Origin: Aquimarina sp. Aq107
GTDB taxonomy: Bacteria > Bacteroidota > Bacteroidia > Flavobacteriales > Flavobacteriaceae
Assembly (NCBI RefSeq): GCF_943733665.1
Contig: NZ_OX030782.1
Coordinates: forward strand, 186,001 to 250,000
Direction of reading: 5' to 3'
Length of the DNA: 64,000 nt
Under the pieces are notes generated by a model, which saw only the letters and a program-made list of their open reading frames with translations, was not told where the DNA came from and made no database searches. How positions within the stretch are numbered: the first letter of the stretch is position 1; every line of letters begins with the position of its first letter. Positions 38,828-50,465 of the stretch are shown here, one piece after another. Made by a program: the position numbers and the translations under genes.

Positions 38828-41800
38828 TTAAAACCCATATTTAATACCGATTTGTGCTCTCCATCTAGAATTTTGTAAATCTACGTTCCAAGGTTGCTCA
38901 TCTGGATCGATATTAAATTGATATTGCGGTTGTTCATTTTCTATTCCAACAAAATTGAGTAAACTAAAACTTGAATTAACTACATTAGGTACAAATACTA
39001 AGCGTCCCCAATCACGATTGATAAAGTTAAACACATTTAGCATATCTAAAGATACCGTGATACTATGTCCGTTTTTTAGTTGTTTTCCATATTGCAATTT
39101 CATATCTAATTCATGATTCCAAGGAGTTTTGGCTCCATTTCTTTCTACATAATTACCTCTTCTGTTTCTTAAGTAAGAATTGTTTTCTATATAGTTGTTT
39201 AATTGTTGCCACTGTTCATTTGCTGTGGTTGTAACAATACCATTATTATCAACAATATCTACTAGTTGTATTTCTGATTGATCTCTGGGTACATATATTA
39301 AATCATTTCTAGAGGAACCATCTCGATTAGGATCTCCTTGGTAAACGAATGAATATGGGCTTCCGGAGCGACCATTATATAAAAATGAAATTCCAGCTGA
39401 ATGTGTTTTTCCAAAATTAATGTCGTAAGAATGTGTAGATACGATTTTATGTCTGAGATCAAAATTAGAAAAGGAAATAGCAGGTTCATTCCCGAAAACA
39501 GCCTGATTCCATTCGAAGTTGGCCGCAGGAGAACTTCTAACGGTACTTGAGATATCTTTACTTTTACCGTAGGTGTATCCTAAAGTTCCTAGATAATTTC
39601 CTATTCTTTTAGAAACATTTGCGGTTATATTGTAGCGGTACCCCTTATCGGTATTAGTTAATAGAAATACATTGGTAAAATTTGGATTAACTTTTATATC
39701 CTCGCCAGTTTGCAAAAAGTAAGGACGATTATCAGCACCAGCAAAATTTCCAAGTTCATTTCTGCGATTAATGGATTGAAAAAATAATCCATTTAATACT
39801 TCGGTATATGTTCCTTCTAGGTTTATTGCCCATTGATGAGGTAATTTTGCTTCAAAAGCTAGATTTGTTTTCCACTCTCTAGGTAATGTAAAATCATTAT
39901 CAATTAGATTAATTTCAGTAAGATTAGGTTGTACACTTCGCAAATCAGCAAGATTTTCGGTAAGAGGAGTAGTATCAGTAGGTCGTAAATCAATATTAAA
40001 ATATTCTGTTCCGGAGATATATTCTACATATGCGAACCATAAATATGGAATTCTACCAGAAAATAGTCCAGTACCTCCACGTAGTTTATATCTATTATTA
40101 GTATCCAATGAATAATTGAATCCTAAACGAGGATTAAATTGTGGTGCATTGGAAATTTTATTGTCAAACTGACTAAATTCTGGTGTATTTAATACTTCCT
40201 GACTGATGGGTAAGTCACTTGGTAGAAATTGTGCATCGAGTCGAATACCTGCGGTAACAGAAAATCGGTTAGAAATTCTAAATTGATCTTGTAGATAAAG
40301 TGCTGTTTCTATAACCGAAACCGTTGCTGATGGTCGACTAGTTACAAAATCAAAATCATTATTATTAATATTATATACTCCTCGCACACGACTAGGATTG
40401 TCATCTAAAAAATCTTGCACGGATCGGTATTCCCAGCGTCCGTTCCAAGCCGATAAAAATCCATAATCTACATCATGAAATTGGGCTAATCCACCCGCTG
40501 TTATTGTATGTCTTTGTGAAGTGTACGATACTTTATCTGCTAATTGTAGTGTAGAGAAATCAGTACTATATACTGAAGCTTCTCGATAGGTTCCGGCAAA
40601 TATTCTATTACTAGAATTAGAAGCTATTTGGATATGTGGAAATACACGTCCATCAAAATCTCTGTCTTCTTTTACCGTATTGTATCCTAACGTAAGTTGG
40701 TTCGTAATTCCATTAGTAAGATTGGATTTTAACTCCAATGCTAGACTATTGGCAATACTGTTATGTCGATATCCTTGATTCCCAAAGTTAAATATAGAAG
40801 AACTCCATTCTAAATTATCAGCAAAACTGTTTACATAGTTATTACGTAACGTTATTTTATGCTGATCTGATAGATTATAATCTAGTCGAGCAAATATCTT
40901 GGTACTTGCAGTTTTAATAGAAGCGTTAGTAAAAGAACCTGGATCATAGTTGTATTCAGAAATTAGACGGTCAGCAATTAATTGTACATCTTCTGAAGAA
41001 ATATTAGAGGTTGTACTACCAGGAGCATTTAGTACAGGATTATCAGAAAGTGCTTGTTCTACATTTACATAATAAAACAACTTATCTTTTATAATTGGAC
41101 CACCGATTCCACCACCAAACTGAACATCATAAAAATTAGAACTTTCTTGTTTAATACCATCCGCATAATTACCTAATAAAAGCTGATTGTTTCCGTATCC
41201 ATATACTTCTGCTTTTGTGGTATTGGTTCCGTTTTTAGTTACTAGATTAATGCTAGCTCCACTAAAATTTCCTATGCTTACATCGAATGGAGCTAATTTT
41301 ACGGAAAGCTCTTTTATAGCACCTAATCCAATTGGTTGGGTTCTAGAGAGACTTCCTGGGGTTCCGTTGGCAGAAGATCCTGCCGCTCCACTTGCAGGTT
41401 CCTGAAAACCGATCACATCATTATTAGCAATACCATCGATATTAAGATTGTTAAAACGATTACTAGCACCACCAAAAGAATTAAGGTTGTTTTCTGTTAG
41501 ATTTTTAGTAAGATCCTGAATACTTCTGTTGATAGTTGGAGTGGTTCTAAGTTCTCGTTTTCCTAGTAAGGTTTCATTACCGTTTTTTTGACTTTTAGAA
41601 GAACCTGTTACTACAACAGTTTCTAAGGATACACTATCTTCAGACATGACAAAGTTTTTAATGGTGGTATTCCCTAATTGAATCGTAATATTCTCTTCAA
41701 TTACGGTCTCAAAACCTACATACGAAATCTGTAATTTATAGGTATTGGAAGGGGATAGGTTGGTGATATTGTAAAAACCATTTTCTTCAGAAATAGTCCC

Positions 41801-41962
41801 ATATTTATAGTTGGTAGAAACATCGATACATTGAATAGTTGCGAAGGGTATAGGGTTATTTTTAGTATCGGTAAGTGTACCCTGAAGCGTTCCCGTGGTT
41901 TCTTGAGAAATGATTAGATAAGGTGTAAAAAAAATAAAAATGACTTTAAGAAAGAGTTTCAT
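38828..41962 (-). CDS. TonB-dependent receptor, Oar-like
   Basis: 1044 residues: signal peptide (to about 20), carboxypeptidase-regulatory-like domain (about 22-110, GTLQGTLTDTKNNPIPFATI), plug (about 125-240, with RELRTTPTINRSIQDL and IDGIANNDVIGFQEP), then a large beta-barrel ending RAQIGIKYGF. Oar-type receptors have been implicated in protein or large-substrate passage. There is no sigma or FecR neighbour. It is a single gene, upstream of the DUF2064 gene in sequence but not coupled to it. Confidence 0.92.
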   Translation of the reverse strand: MKLFLKVIFIFFTPYLIISQETTGTLQGTLTDTKNNPIPFATIQCIDVSTNYKYGTISEENGFYNITNLSPSNTYKLQISYVGFETVIEENITIQLGNTTIKNFVMSEDSVSLETVVVTGSSKSQKNGNETLLGKRELRTTPTINRSIQDLTKNLTENNLNSFGGASNRFNNLNIDGIANNDVIGFQEPASGAAGSSANGTPGSLSRTQPIGLGAIKELSVKLAPFDVSIGNFSGASINLVTKNGTNTTKAEVYGYGNNQLLLGNYADGIKQESSNFYDVQFGGGIGGPIIKDKLFYYVNVEQALSDNPVLNAPGSTTSNISSEDVQLIADRLISEYNYDPGSFTNASIKTASTKIFARLDYNLSDQHKITLRNNYVNSFADNLEWSSSIFNFGNQGYRHNSIANSLALELKSNLTNGITNQLTLGYNTVKEDRDFDGRVFPHIQIASNSSNRIFAGTYREASVYSTDFSTLQLADKVSYTSQRHTITAGGLAQFHDVDYGFLSAWNGRWEYRSVQDFLDDNPSRVRGVYNINNNDFDFVTSRPSATVSVIETALYLQDQFRISNRFSVTAGIRLDAQFLPSDLPISQEVLNTPEFSQFDNKISNAPQFNPRLGFNYSLDTNNRYKLRGGTGLFSGRIPYLWFAYVEYISGTEYFNIDLRPTDTTPLTENLADLRSVQPNLTEINLIDNDFTLPREWKTNLAFEAKLPHQWAINLEGTYTEVLNGLFFQSINRRNELGNFAGADNRPYFLQTGEDIKVNPNFTNVFLLTNTDKGYRYNITANVSKRIGNYLGTLGYTYGKSKDISSTVRSSPAANFEWNQAVFGNEPAISFSNFDLRHKIVSTHSYDINFGKTHSAGISFLYNGRSGSPYSFVYQGDPNRDGSSRNDLIYVPRDQSEIQLVDIVDNNGIVTTTANEQWQQLNNYIENNSYLRNRRGNYVERNGAKTPWNHELDMKLQYGKQLKNGHSITVSLDMLNVFNFINRDWGRLVFVPNVVNSSFSLLNFVGIENEQPQYQFNIDPDEQPWNVDLQNSRWRAQIGIKYGF

Positions 41963-42126
41963 GTATTATAATATAATTGAGCGTATCATTAACCACATAG
42001 TAAGACGTTTATCGAAACGTTTAAGATTACTTAGACGCATCAATACACGATATCATCCATAGGTTGATTAGTGTTTTTTTAATAAAATAAGAGGATATGA
42101 TGTCTAAAAAACATCTTTTTTACATA

Positions 42127-42816
42127 TTAGTAGATAAGATGCGGAGACCCTTTATTATAATATGTTTTTAATGAAATATGTAATAGAAGTATTTGTCCGG
42201 AAGAAGTTGTTTTTTCCCTTTTTTGAAATATTATTTGTAATACACTTCGTAATTTTTTTAACAGAAATGGAAGTGTTTTATATATGTTTGTAATATCGGA
42301 AAAATGATCCAGATCATATAGAAAATCTAATTGAGAAAAAGACCTATTATAAGACTGTAGATATGCATAAAGTTCATTTCTTACATTAGAAGTGTTCCAA
42401 GAAAATTGAGCAAATTCTTTTTTATGAAAAGTCTCTTTATGAATTCCTAAAAGATAGAAACCTCCATCATAAGAAGGGCCAATCGCAGAGTGTCCTTTTT
42501 GTATAGCCTCAACTGCTTTTAGAAGATGGGTCTTACTAAGATTAGGTGTGTCATTTCCCAATGTAATTACCGCATGATACCCTTTTTTATAAATATCACT
42601 GATTGCATTCGAAAAGCGTTCTCCAAAACCAGTACCGGATTGTTGTTGTTCGTTATATACAAAATAATCTAATCCTGTTTTTTTGACTAAAGTAATCGTT
42701 CTAGAAGTAAGATCTGATTGTAATGAACTGTTCTTTAGAAAAGGTTTTCTTTTAATTTCCTCTTCTTGCGAAAGTGCAAAAACTAGAATTGCAATATTTT
42801 TTTTATTACAGATCAA
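42127..42816 (-). CDS. DUF2064 / TIGR04282-type glycosyltransferase-like protein
   Basis: 229 residues. GT-A fold pattern: NIAILVFALSQEEE at the start, QQQSGTGFGERFSNAI, HAVITLGNDTPNLSKTHLL (the nucleotide-sugar site) and SAIGPSYDGGFYLLGI. No ATG is available in frame; a TTG at 42816 follows an in-frame stop closely. The enzyme family is thought to transfer sugars or resemble cofactor nucleotidyltransferases; the substrate is unknown. Confidence 0.82.
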   Translation of the reverse strand: MICNKKNIAILVFALSQEEEIKRKPFLKNSSLQSDLTSRTITLVKKTGLDYFVYNEQQQSGTGFGERFSNAISDIYKKGYHAVITLGNDTPNLSKTHLLKAVEAIQKGHSAIGPSYDGGFYLLGIHKETFHKKEFAQFSWNTSNVRNELYAYLQSYNRSFSQLDFLYDLDHFSDITNIYKTLPFLLKKLRSVLQIIFQKREKTTSSGQILLLHISLKTYYNKGSPHLIY

Positions 42817-43017
42817 AAAGGTGCTTTAAGGTATTAATTGTCATACTCAGTCAAGATAAAGAAATAAAACTTACAAAAGAATGTGGATTATTTTTTTAAT
42901 GTATTTCTTTTATGAGTTACCTAAATCGTAAAAGTAATTCCCTAAATGAAAAGGTCATCTCACTCGATACGTATTGAGAATCGTCATCTAACTAGATACT
43001 TTTGAAAAAAAACAATC

Positions 43018-44148
43018 ATGAGGGCATACTCAATTATTTTATCCGTTTTTAGTATTTGTATTCTATTTTTTGGTTTCAAAAAGGGCGAAGTTTCTGATGA
43101 CCAAAAGATTACTGATGATCCAAGTAATGAACAGATTACAGAAGAAATTAAAATTAAGGAAGGAATACGTGTTCAGAATCTTACGTTATTTATGATTACA
43201 GGTGAAGAAAAAATATCTGGTGATATTTATAAAACCTTATCTGAAGCAATGAATAGAAGGGAAGTGACGGTAAAAGAAACAGGAAATGTAAATCAATTGC
43301 TATTGGATAATAATAGCGATGATTATATATTTATTCATTCTGGAGATATTGTAAAAGGAGGAAAACAGGATAGAACAATAAGTTATGATGTAATTATTCC
43401 TCCAAAAGCGAAGAATGTAGAATTACAAAGTTTTTGTGTAGAACAAGGTAGATGGAGACAACGTGGTAATGAAACTCTTTCTTCTTTTGCGTCTAATACC
43501 AAAATGTTATCATCTAGAGAATTAAAACTTGCTGCAAGACACGAAAAAAATCAGAGTAAGGTTTGGGGAAAAGTAGCGGAACAGAAGGATCGTTTAAATG
43601 ATAATCTTTCCAGAAAAAATGGAAAAACGGTAAATGTAGCCAATAACGCATCCAATACGAGCTTGCAATTAGCGCTAGAGAGTGACGAATTGGATAGTGC
43701 AAAAAAAGAATACTACAATAAGTTTAAGGATTTACTAACAACGGAAAATACAATTGGATATGCATACGCAATCAATGGTAAAGTTTATGCAGTAGAGATC
43801 TATAATAATCAACGTCTTTTTAAGAATTTGTGGGATAAAATATTAGAATCGATTATTGTCGAAGCTATTAGCGAACAAAATGATAAGGATTATGAGGCTT
43901 GTACAGTAAAAGATGTAACGAAGTTTATGGATGCAATTAAAACTGAAAATAAAGGTGTGGTTAAAAACGTTAATAAAACAACCAATTTCAGAACCGTTCA
44001 AAATAGCAACGGGAATATCGTTTTTACTACGGAAGATGTGGATAAGAAAAGATGGATTCATAAAAGTTATATGAAAAATGAAAAGACAAATGCTGTTCAG
44101 TCTAAAGAAGATTTTCCTTACAGAAGAATACAACAGCGCAATCGTTAG
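43018..44148 (+). CDS. ARPP-1-like domain exported protein
   Basis: 376 residues with an N-terminal membrane/signal segment (about 3-20). The domain has RVQNLTLFMITGEEK, YIFIHSGDIVKGGKQDRTI and QSFCVEQGRWRQRG, which I associate with the ARPP-1 (ARG and rhodanese-phosphatase associated) family. The C-terminus is Lys/Asn-rich. The biochemical function of the family is unknown. Monocistronic; 120 nt before a small lipoprotein gene. Confidence 0.75.
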   Translation: MRAYSIILSVFSICILFFGFKKGEVSDDQKITDDPSNEQITEEIKIKEGIRVQNLTLFMITGEEKISGDIYKTLSEAMNRREVTVKETGNVNQLLLDNNSDDYIFIHSGDIVKGGKQDRTISYDVIIPPKAKNVELQSFCVEQGRWRQRGNETLSSFASNTKMLSSRELKLAARHEKNQSKVWGKVAEQKDRLNDNLSRKNGKTVNVANNASNTSLQLALESDELDSAKKEYYNKFKDLLTTENTIGYAYAINGKVYAVEIYNNQRLFKNLWDKILESIIVEAISEQNDKDYEACTVKDVTKFMDAIKTENKGVVKNVNKTTNFRTVQNSNGNIVFTTEDVDKKRWIHKSYMKNEKTNAVQSKEDFPYRRIQQRNR

Positions 44149-44268
44149 GTGTTTAGTTGTATTGAAGTTTGGATTGTAAAATAGTAATAGCTTTTATAAA
44201 AATTTTGTATAATTCACCGCAACCATCAGGTAAGAGTTTCATCTATGAAATAACATATAACTTTAATC

Positions 44269-44694
44269 ATGAAAAATATACTTGTCCTTCTTTTAATCGG
44301 AGTTACAATTTTGAGCTGTTCGAATGATGATGATGTTGCAAACCCAACTAATTGTGATTTTACAACTTTGGTAGATGCTTCAGAATATGCGGATGCGCCT
44401 TCAGATCAAGTAACCATTAATAGTGTAGCAATAGCTGATAATTGTTTAAAAGTCAATTTTGGAGCGTCAGGTTGTGATGGAAATACTTGGGAACTAAAAT
44501 TAATTGATTCCGAGAGTGTATTTGAATCCAATCCGCCCCAAAGAAATTTAAGATTGTCATTGAAAAATGAAGAAGTTTGCCAAGCTTTTATTACCCAAGA
44601 ATTGGATTTCGATATTTCGAATCTACAAGTTGAAGGGAATCAAGTCTTGCTAAATATTACAAATTCTGACCAAACTGTTTTATACGAATACTAG
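44269..44694 (+). CDS. Small lipoprotein, unknown
   Basis: 141 residues with a lipoprotein signal (MKNILVLLLIGVTILSC) and an acidic S-N-D-D-D stretch after the lipid-attachment Cys, then a beta-rich domain with three further cysteines (NCDF, DNCL, SGCDG). No family was recognised. Confidence 0.8.
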   Translation: MKNILVLLLIGVTILSCSNDDDVANPTNCDFTTLVDASEYADAPSDQVTINSVAIADNCLKVNFGASGCDGNTWELKLIDSESVFESNPPQRNLRLSLKNEEVCQAFITQELDFDISNLQVEGNQVLLNITNSDQTVLYEY

Positions 44695-44744
44695 AAGATT
44701 TTAAAGCAATTTTAGCATTAGTTGATACTAATATTCACTTTGTG

Positions 44745-45626
44745 TCATTTGCAATCGGTTATGGTAATTGTATAACTACTGTTATGCGTTTTTCCTTCAT
44801 CGAGTTTTTGGATCCCTTCTTTTTCTTCGATGTTTTGGGTGGTATCTTCTACGTCAGCATATCCTAACCAAGGTTCTATACAGACATAAGGAGCTTTGGG
44901 TTTTGCCCATATACCAAGATCGGGAAAATCCTTTAAATCCATAGAAAGTACTGCCCCTTTTTCTTTATGAACAAGAGTGGCCTTTTCTGCTTTGATGTTC
45001 TTAAAAATAAGTGCGTCATTATCAAAAAGAGAATCGGTAAGCCAGATTTTGTGATCTTCTATGACAGATATAGTTTGATTACTAATCAATCCATTTGATG
45101 TAAGTACGTAACAATCAGTATTGTTCATTTTTTCTAATAAAATATAATAATCTTCATAGTTTTCTGACGAGTGTATAGGACAATTGAAAGCTGGATGTCC
45201 TCCAACTGAAAAAAACATGGGTTGCGAACCGTTATTATTTATACTATGCGAAATTATGATTTGATCGTTGACAAGTTCAAAACTAATGACGAAATCAAAT
45301 GTAAACGGATAACTATTAAGTGTTTCTTCTGAAGTAGATAGCGAAAATGAAACTTTAGTAGGATTGTTTTGCGTTCCTATTACATTTTTATTGTGTCGGA
45401 TAAATCCGTGTTTTGGTAAAGAATAACTTTTCTTTTTATAAGTATATGTTCCATTTTTTAATCCTCCAACGATAGGAAACAGCACAGGAGCCCGACTTGC
45501 CCATATAGTAGGATCACCTTGCCATAAAAATTCTTTATTATCTTTTTTGGTTTTGATACTTGTTAATTCTGCTCCAATACTATCAATACTAACAATTAGG
45601 TGGTCGTTTTCTATAGTGTGAATCAT
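44745..45626 (-). CDS. Aldose 1-epimerase family protein (LacX-like)
   Basis: 293 residues from the ATG at 45626 (MIHTIENDHLIVSIDSIGAE). A longer ORF reading to 45743 overlaps the upstream gene and is not needed. Family features: EFLWQGDPTIWASRAPVLFP, GFIRHNKN, GGHPAFNCPI and CIEPWLGYAD near the end. This subgroup resembles LacX rather than classical GalM; the sugar substrate is unknown. It follows the 220-aa gene by 65 nt, probably in the same operon as the kinase. Confidence 0.88.
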   Translation of the reverse strand: MIHTIENDHLIVSIDSIGAELTSIKTKKDNKEFLWQGDPTIWASRAPVLFPIVGGLKNGTYTYKKKSYSLPKHGFIRHNKNVIGTQNNPTKVSFSLSTSEETLNSYPFTFDFVISFELVNDQIIISHSINNNGSQPMFFSVGGHPAFNCPIHSSENYEDYYILLEKMNNTDCYVLTSNGLISNQTISVIEDHKIWLTDSLFDNDALIFKNIKAEKATLVHKEKGAVLSMDLKDFPDLGIWAKPKAPYVCIEPWLGYADVEDTTQNIEEKEGIQKLDEGKTHNSSYTITITDCK

Positions 45627-45691
45627 ATACGTATTATGTTGGTTAATGGTTATTACAAAAGTAAAGAAAGAAGTTACTTCGATATATGAAT

Positions 45692-46354
45692 CTATAGAAA
45701 AGGTTCTAAAAAACCTATTAATTTTGTTCCATCCGAACTCCATCGGATTCCATGACCGCTTGGTACTCTAATCTCATATACATATTCGTGTTGATAATGA
45801 TAAAAGATATTCCACCAAGTTTTATTTTCTATAATTTCTAGAATACGTTTTCTTACTTTTTCTTCTTTCTGAGTAGGGTTACCTTTTATTTCTCCCCAAA
45901 AATTATCAGTAGATCTTCCGATATGTTTTTCCCAAGCTCTGGTAGCTATACAGATTTGATGATTAAAAGGAGTAAAACAACTAGCTAGTAATGTTTCTTT
46001 TAATGGCGGAATCGCCTCTTCATTCTGTAACGTGGCTGAGGTACATCGTTGACCAATAAGCAATAAAAGATGCTCAAAAGGTGTGTTTTCAATAATCGCT
46101 GCCCAATCTTTTGGAGTTGTGTTGTTTTCAGCAAGAATTGTTTTAAAATTCTTGAACGCTTCGGATTGTGAAGATGTTATTTCTTCATCAAAATGGGGGA
46201 GTGGATGTTTATCTGGAATTCCAAACTGATGATAATGTTCCAGATTTTTGGAGAAAACTTGTAGATGTTCTTCTTGTAAAAAATCAGCATAGCGTTCCTT
46301 CCAGGAATCTGAAAGGAACTGTTTGCTGTTTTGTATGGTTGGATATAGGTTCAT
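45692..46354 (-). CDS. Unknown cytosolic protein (220 aa)
   Basis: Starts MNLYPTIQNSKQFLSDSWKE, 11 nt after the kinase stop. It is rich in aromatic and His residues with no signal or membrane segment; conserved-looking stretches are TFNHQICIATRAWEKHIGR-like and VYEIRVPSGHGIRWSSDG. I do not recognise the family. The tight spacing suggests co-expression with the TPR kinase and the epimerase. Confidence 0.75.
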   Translation of the reverse strand: MNLYPTIQNSKQFLSDSWKERYADFLQEEHLQVFSKNLEHYHQFGIPDKHPLPHFDEEITSSQSEAFKNFKTILAENNTTPKDWAAIIENTPFEHLLLLIGQRCTSATLQNEEAIPPLKETLLASCFTPFNHQICIATRAWEKHIGRSTDNFWGEIKGNPTQKEEKVRKRILEIIENKTWWNIFYHYQHEYVYEIRVPSGHGIRWSSDGTKLIGFLEPFL

Positions 46355-46365
46355 TGGAATTTTTC

Positions 46366-48354
46366 TTAAACAGGAATCACGATTCTTGCTTTAAAGCCTT
46401 TGTTTTTTTGCGTATCAAAAGTAATAGTCCCACCAATTGCTTCTATACGTTTTTGAATATTGCGTAGTCCATTTTTAGAGATTAATTGAGTAGTATCGAT
46501 GCCAATTCCGTTGTCTGTATAATTAATCTGTATGCTTTTACCTTCGTTAGCAAATATAACAGCTACACGATCTGCTTGACTATGCTTTTGCATATTGGTC
46601 ATTAATTCCTGTAAAACTCTATAGGTTGCTATTTTTATAGTACTGTTTGTGTGCTTCCAGAGAATGGTATCTACACCTTTTTGGACCAGTAGCAAATCTT
46701 TATTAGTATAGTTTTGAAGCATATTTTTCAGTTCTTTTTCAAAAGTTAGGTCGATTTCAAAATCGCTATTTTCTCTGGAAATATCGCGCGCTTTGGTATA
46801 ACTTTTATTTAGTTTCTCTAGTAGTTGAGGGTTATAGTTGGGAGTATTTTGATATTGTGTCATTACCTGAAAAATATCATTACCCAACTCATCATGTAAT
46901 TGTTTGGCGATACGTGTTTCTGTTTCATAAGCAGTTTGAAACTGTATGATTTTACTTTGTTGTTTAAGGTATTTGTTGCGTTGTATCGCAAAATAGATTA
47001 CAAATCCAATAAGTGTACATAATAATATGATACCCAAAAGATAGATGGTGTTTTGATCTTGTACTTGTTGTATTTCCTTGCTTTTTTGTTCATTTTCTTT
47101 TTGTAGCGTATTACTCTCATATCGTATACGTGCAAATTGATTTTTGAACAAATTATCCCTTTGAGTAAGGCTATCATTAAGGTGAATATACTTCATAGCA
47201 TATTTTTGCCCTTCTTCTGGAATACATACTAGAGCTAATAATTTATAGGCTTGAAGTAGATCATCATTATCTCGATCTTTTGTAGCATTTTCCTTGGACT
47301 TTTTAGCAAACATTCTGGCTAGATATTGATTACCTTGTGATTCATAATATTCGGATAGATGAAGAAAACTTGTAGATAGCCCATACATGTCTTTGACACT
47401 ATCTCTTATTCGATATGCTTTATTAAATAGGAATAATGAACTATCATTATTTTTATTCGCAAGAAACTTTACATATCCTAAATTATCTAGTAATCTTGCT
47501 TCGTGTTTAGGATTTTTGGATAAAAAGTCCGCATAAGACAACCCTTTACGGTAATGTGTTACAGCTAAATCATATTTTTTTTGAGATTTGTAAACCGTTC
47601 CTATGTTATTATTTGATTGAGAAAGATAAAATATCTCTTTTTTAGTGTTTTTCGCATATTCAATTGCTTTTTTGTAATACAATATAGCCTCTTCATAGTT
47701 TCCTAAATCTTTCGAAGAGATACCTAGACTATTATATGATAAAGGTATATATGATAAATTACCGGATATTTTAAATCGCTCAATCGCCTGGATAGCCAAT
47801 GCCTCACTTTGGTTATAATCCTTTACTTTCCTAGATAGTTTGGCTAAATCAACTAGTGTGATTCCATGGTAAAAGAAATAATCCGTGGGTTTAAAACTAC
47901 TATTTACATCAAAGGAAAAGTATAGTTTATTAGCTTGATAAAAACAGTAATACGCACTGTCCAAGTTCAAATTCCTTCTATAATAAATTCCAAGATTGGA
48001 ATATGATTTCGCTATTCCCAAAGAATCATTTAATTGTTTGGATAGCTTTAACATTTCCTCATCTAATTTTTTAGAGATTTCAAACTCTTTTAACCGATAA
48101 TGAGTACCAGAAATCTTATCAATTTTCTTTCTTTTATATGTATTGTCTTCCAAAGTATTATAGATAGTGTAGGCAGAATCCAGATATTTTTTTCGTTTCT
48201 CTTTGGTTTTAGTTTTATCTTCAGCTTGTTCTATAAAGTGATCAATAGGATCTATGGATTCTAGTGGAACAGTTTCTTCCTGATCACAACTGCAATGTAA
48301 GAAGCAAATAAAGAGTATAAGAATACCTGTTATTTTTTTGATATTAAAAACCAT
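46366..48354 (-). CDS. TPR sensor histidine kinase (NarX/LytS-like), orphan
   Basis: 662 residues: lipoprotein-like signal (FLHCSC), periplasmic tetratricopeptide repeats (about 60-400), one membrane helix (about 434-453), coiled linker, dimerisation/phospho-acceptor helix IAKQLHDELGNDIFQ (His about 489) and an HATPase domain (NMQKHSQADRV, NGLRNIQKRIEAIGG). It is a close paralogue of the kinase at 57277-59274 but has no response-regulator gene next to it. Confidence 0.92.
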   Translation of the reverse strand: MVFNIKKITGILILFICFLHCSCDQEETVPLESIDPIDHFIEQAEDKTKTKEKRKKYLDSAYTIYNTLEDNTYKRKKIDKISGTHYRLKEFEISKKLDEEMLKLSKQLNDSLGIAKSYSNLGIYYRRNLNLDSAYYCFYQANKLYFSFDVNSSFKPTDYFFYHGITLVDLAKLSRKVKDYNQSEALAIQAIERFKISGNLSYIPLSYNSLGISSKDLGNYEEAILYYKKAIEYAKNTKKEIFYLSQSNNNIGTVYKSQKKYDLAVTHYRKGLSYADFLSKNPKHEARLLDNLGYVKFLANKNNDSSLFLFNKAYRIRDSVKDMYGLSTSFLHLSEYYESQGNQYLARMFAKKSKENATKDRDNDDLLQAYKLLALVCIPEEGQKYAMKYIHLNDSLTQRDNLFKNQFARIRYESNTLQKENEQKSKEIQQVQDQNTIYLLGIILLCTLIGFVIYFAIQRNKYLKQQSKIIQFQTAYETETRIAKQLHDELGNDIFQVMTQYQNTPNYNPQLLEKLNKSYTKARDISRENSDFEIDLTFEKELKNMLQNYTNKDLLLVQKGVDTILWKHTNSTIKIATYRVLQELMTNMQKHSQADRVAVIFANEGKSIQINYTDNGIGIDTTQLISKNGLRNIQKRIEAIGGTITFDTQKNKGFKARIVIPV

Positions 48355-48534
48355 AGACTGTTTTAATTATAAATTTTAAAATACTAAAAATATACGGAGT
48401 GTAAAATATACTCCTCTATATCTTGTTTCATTCCAAAGAAGGACTAAGGATAGTTGTTTTTAGGAATTATATAATTACTTAATACGGTTAATAGGTTTCC
48501 TCCTATGCTTGAATGGTATCTAAGATCAACTTAT

Positions 48535-48569
48535 AAAACTGAGCTTCCTTTAAGAGGGAGCTCAGTTTT
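48535..48569 (-). terminator. Terminator after second rtcB gene
   Basis: Stem AAAACTGAGCTTCC/GGGAGCTCAGTTTT with a short loop, 10 nt past the rtcB stop. The A/T tails make it bidirectional. Confidence 0.8.
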
Positions 48570-48577
48570 GATTAAGT

Positions 48578-50033
<1,456 letters not shown>

Positions 50034-50039
50034 AAATAT

Positions 50040-50465
50040 TTTTTTTAATAATTTGTAAATTTAATCAACCTCTCTTTAATTTTATTTTCGAGTTATGTTT
50101 TTAGACCAAATGTCATTTTTTATGGTTTTTTTCCTTTTCATATAATTAATTAAAATAGGATTAAGTTTTATTTTACTTAAAGGGGAATTTACCCTTGTTT
50201 GTGTTTTTTGTCAATTATAGTAACTACTTGAAAATCTATTAAATATATTTTAAAACCATCTTTTTTTTTAGTTAAAACACTTGTAGTCAATGTGTTGTTT
50301 TTTGAAACATAAAATTAATATCACTCAATATCTAGAAAGTGCTTTTCATGGGGATAAAATAGTATTATAATTTATTAAGATAACAGTAGGGTTTTTCATT
50401 AAAAGATTGTTGTATTAGTACACAAACTCAAATTAACTTATGTATAATTTAATGAATTAACTAAA
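50040..50465. other. Long AT-rich gap between divergent rtcB and T9SS genes
   Basis: No ORF, tRNA or strong hairpin is seen. It presumably contains the promoter and 5' leader of the large plus-strand T9SS gene. No clear -33/-7 pair could be chosen among many AT-rich candidates. Confidence 0.5.

Noticed and set aside
45627..45743. N-terminal extension of the aldose epimerase family protein
   Set aside because: The extension overlaps the coding end of the upstream gene and precedes the normal family start MIHTIENDHLIVSID.
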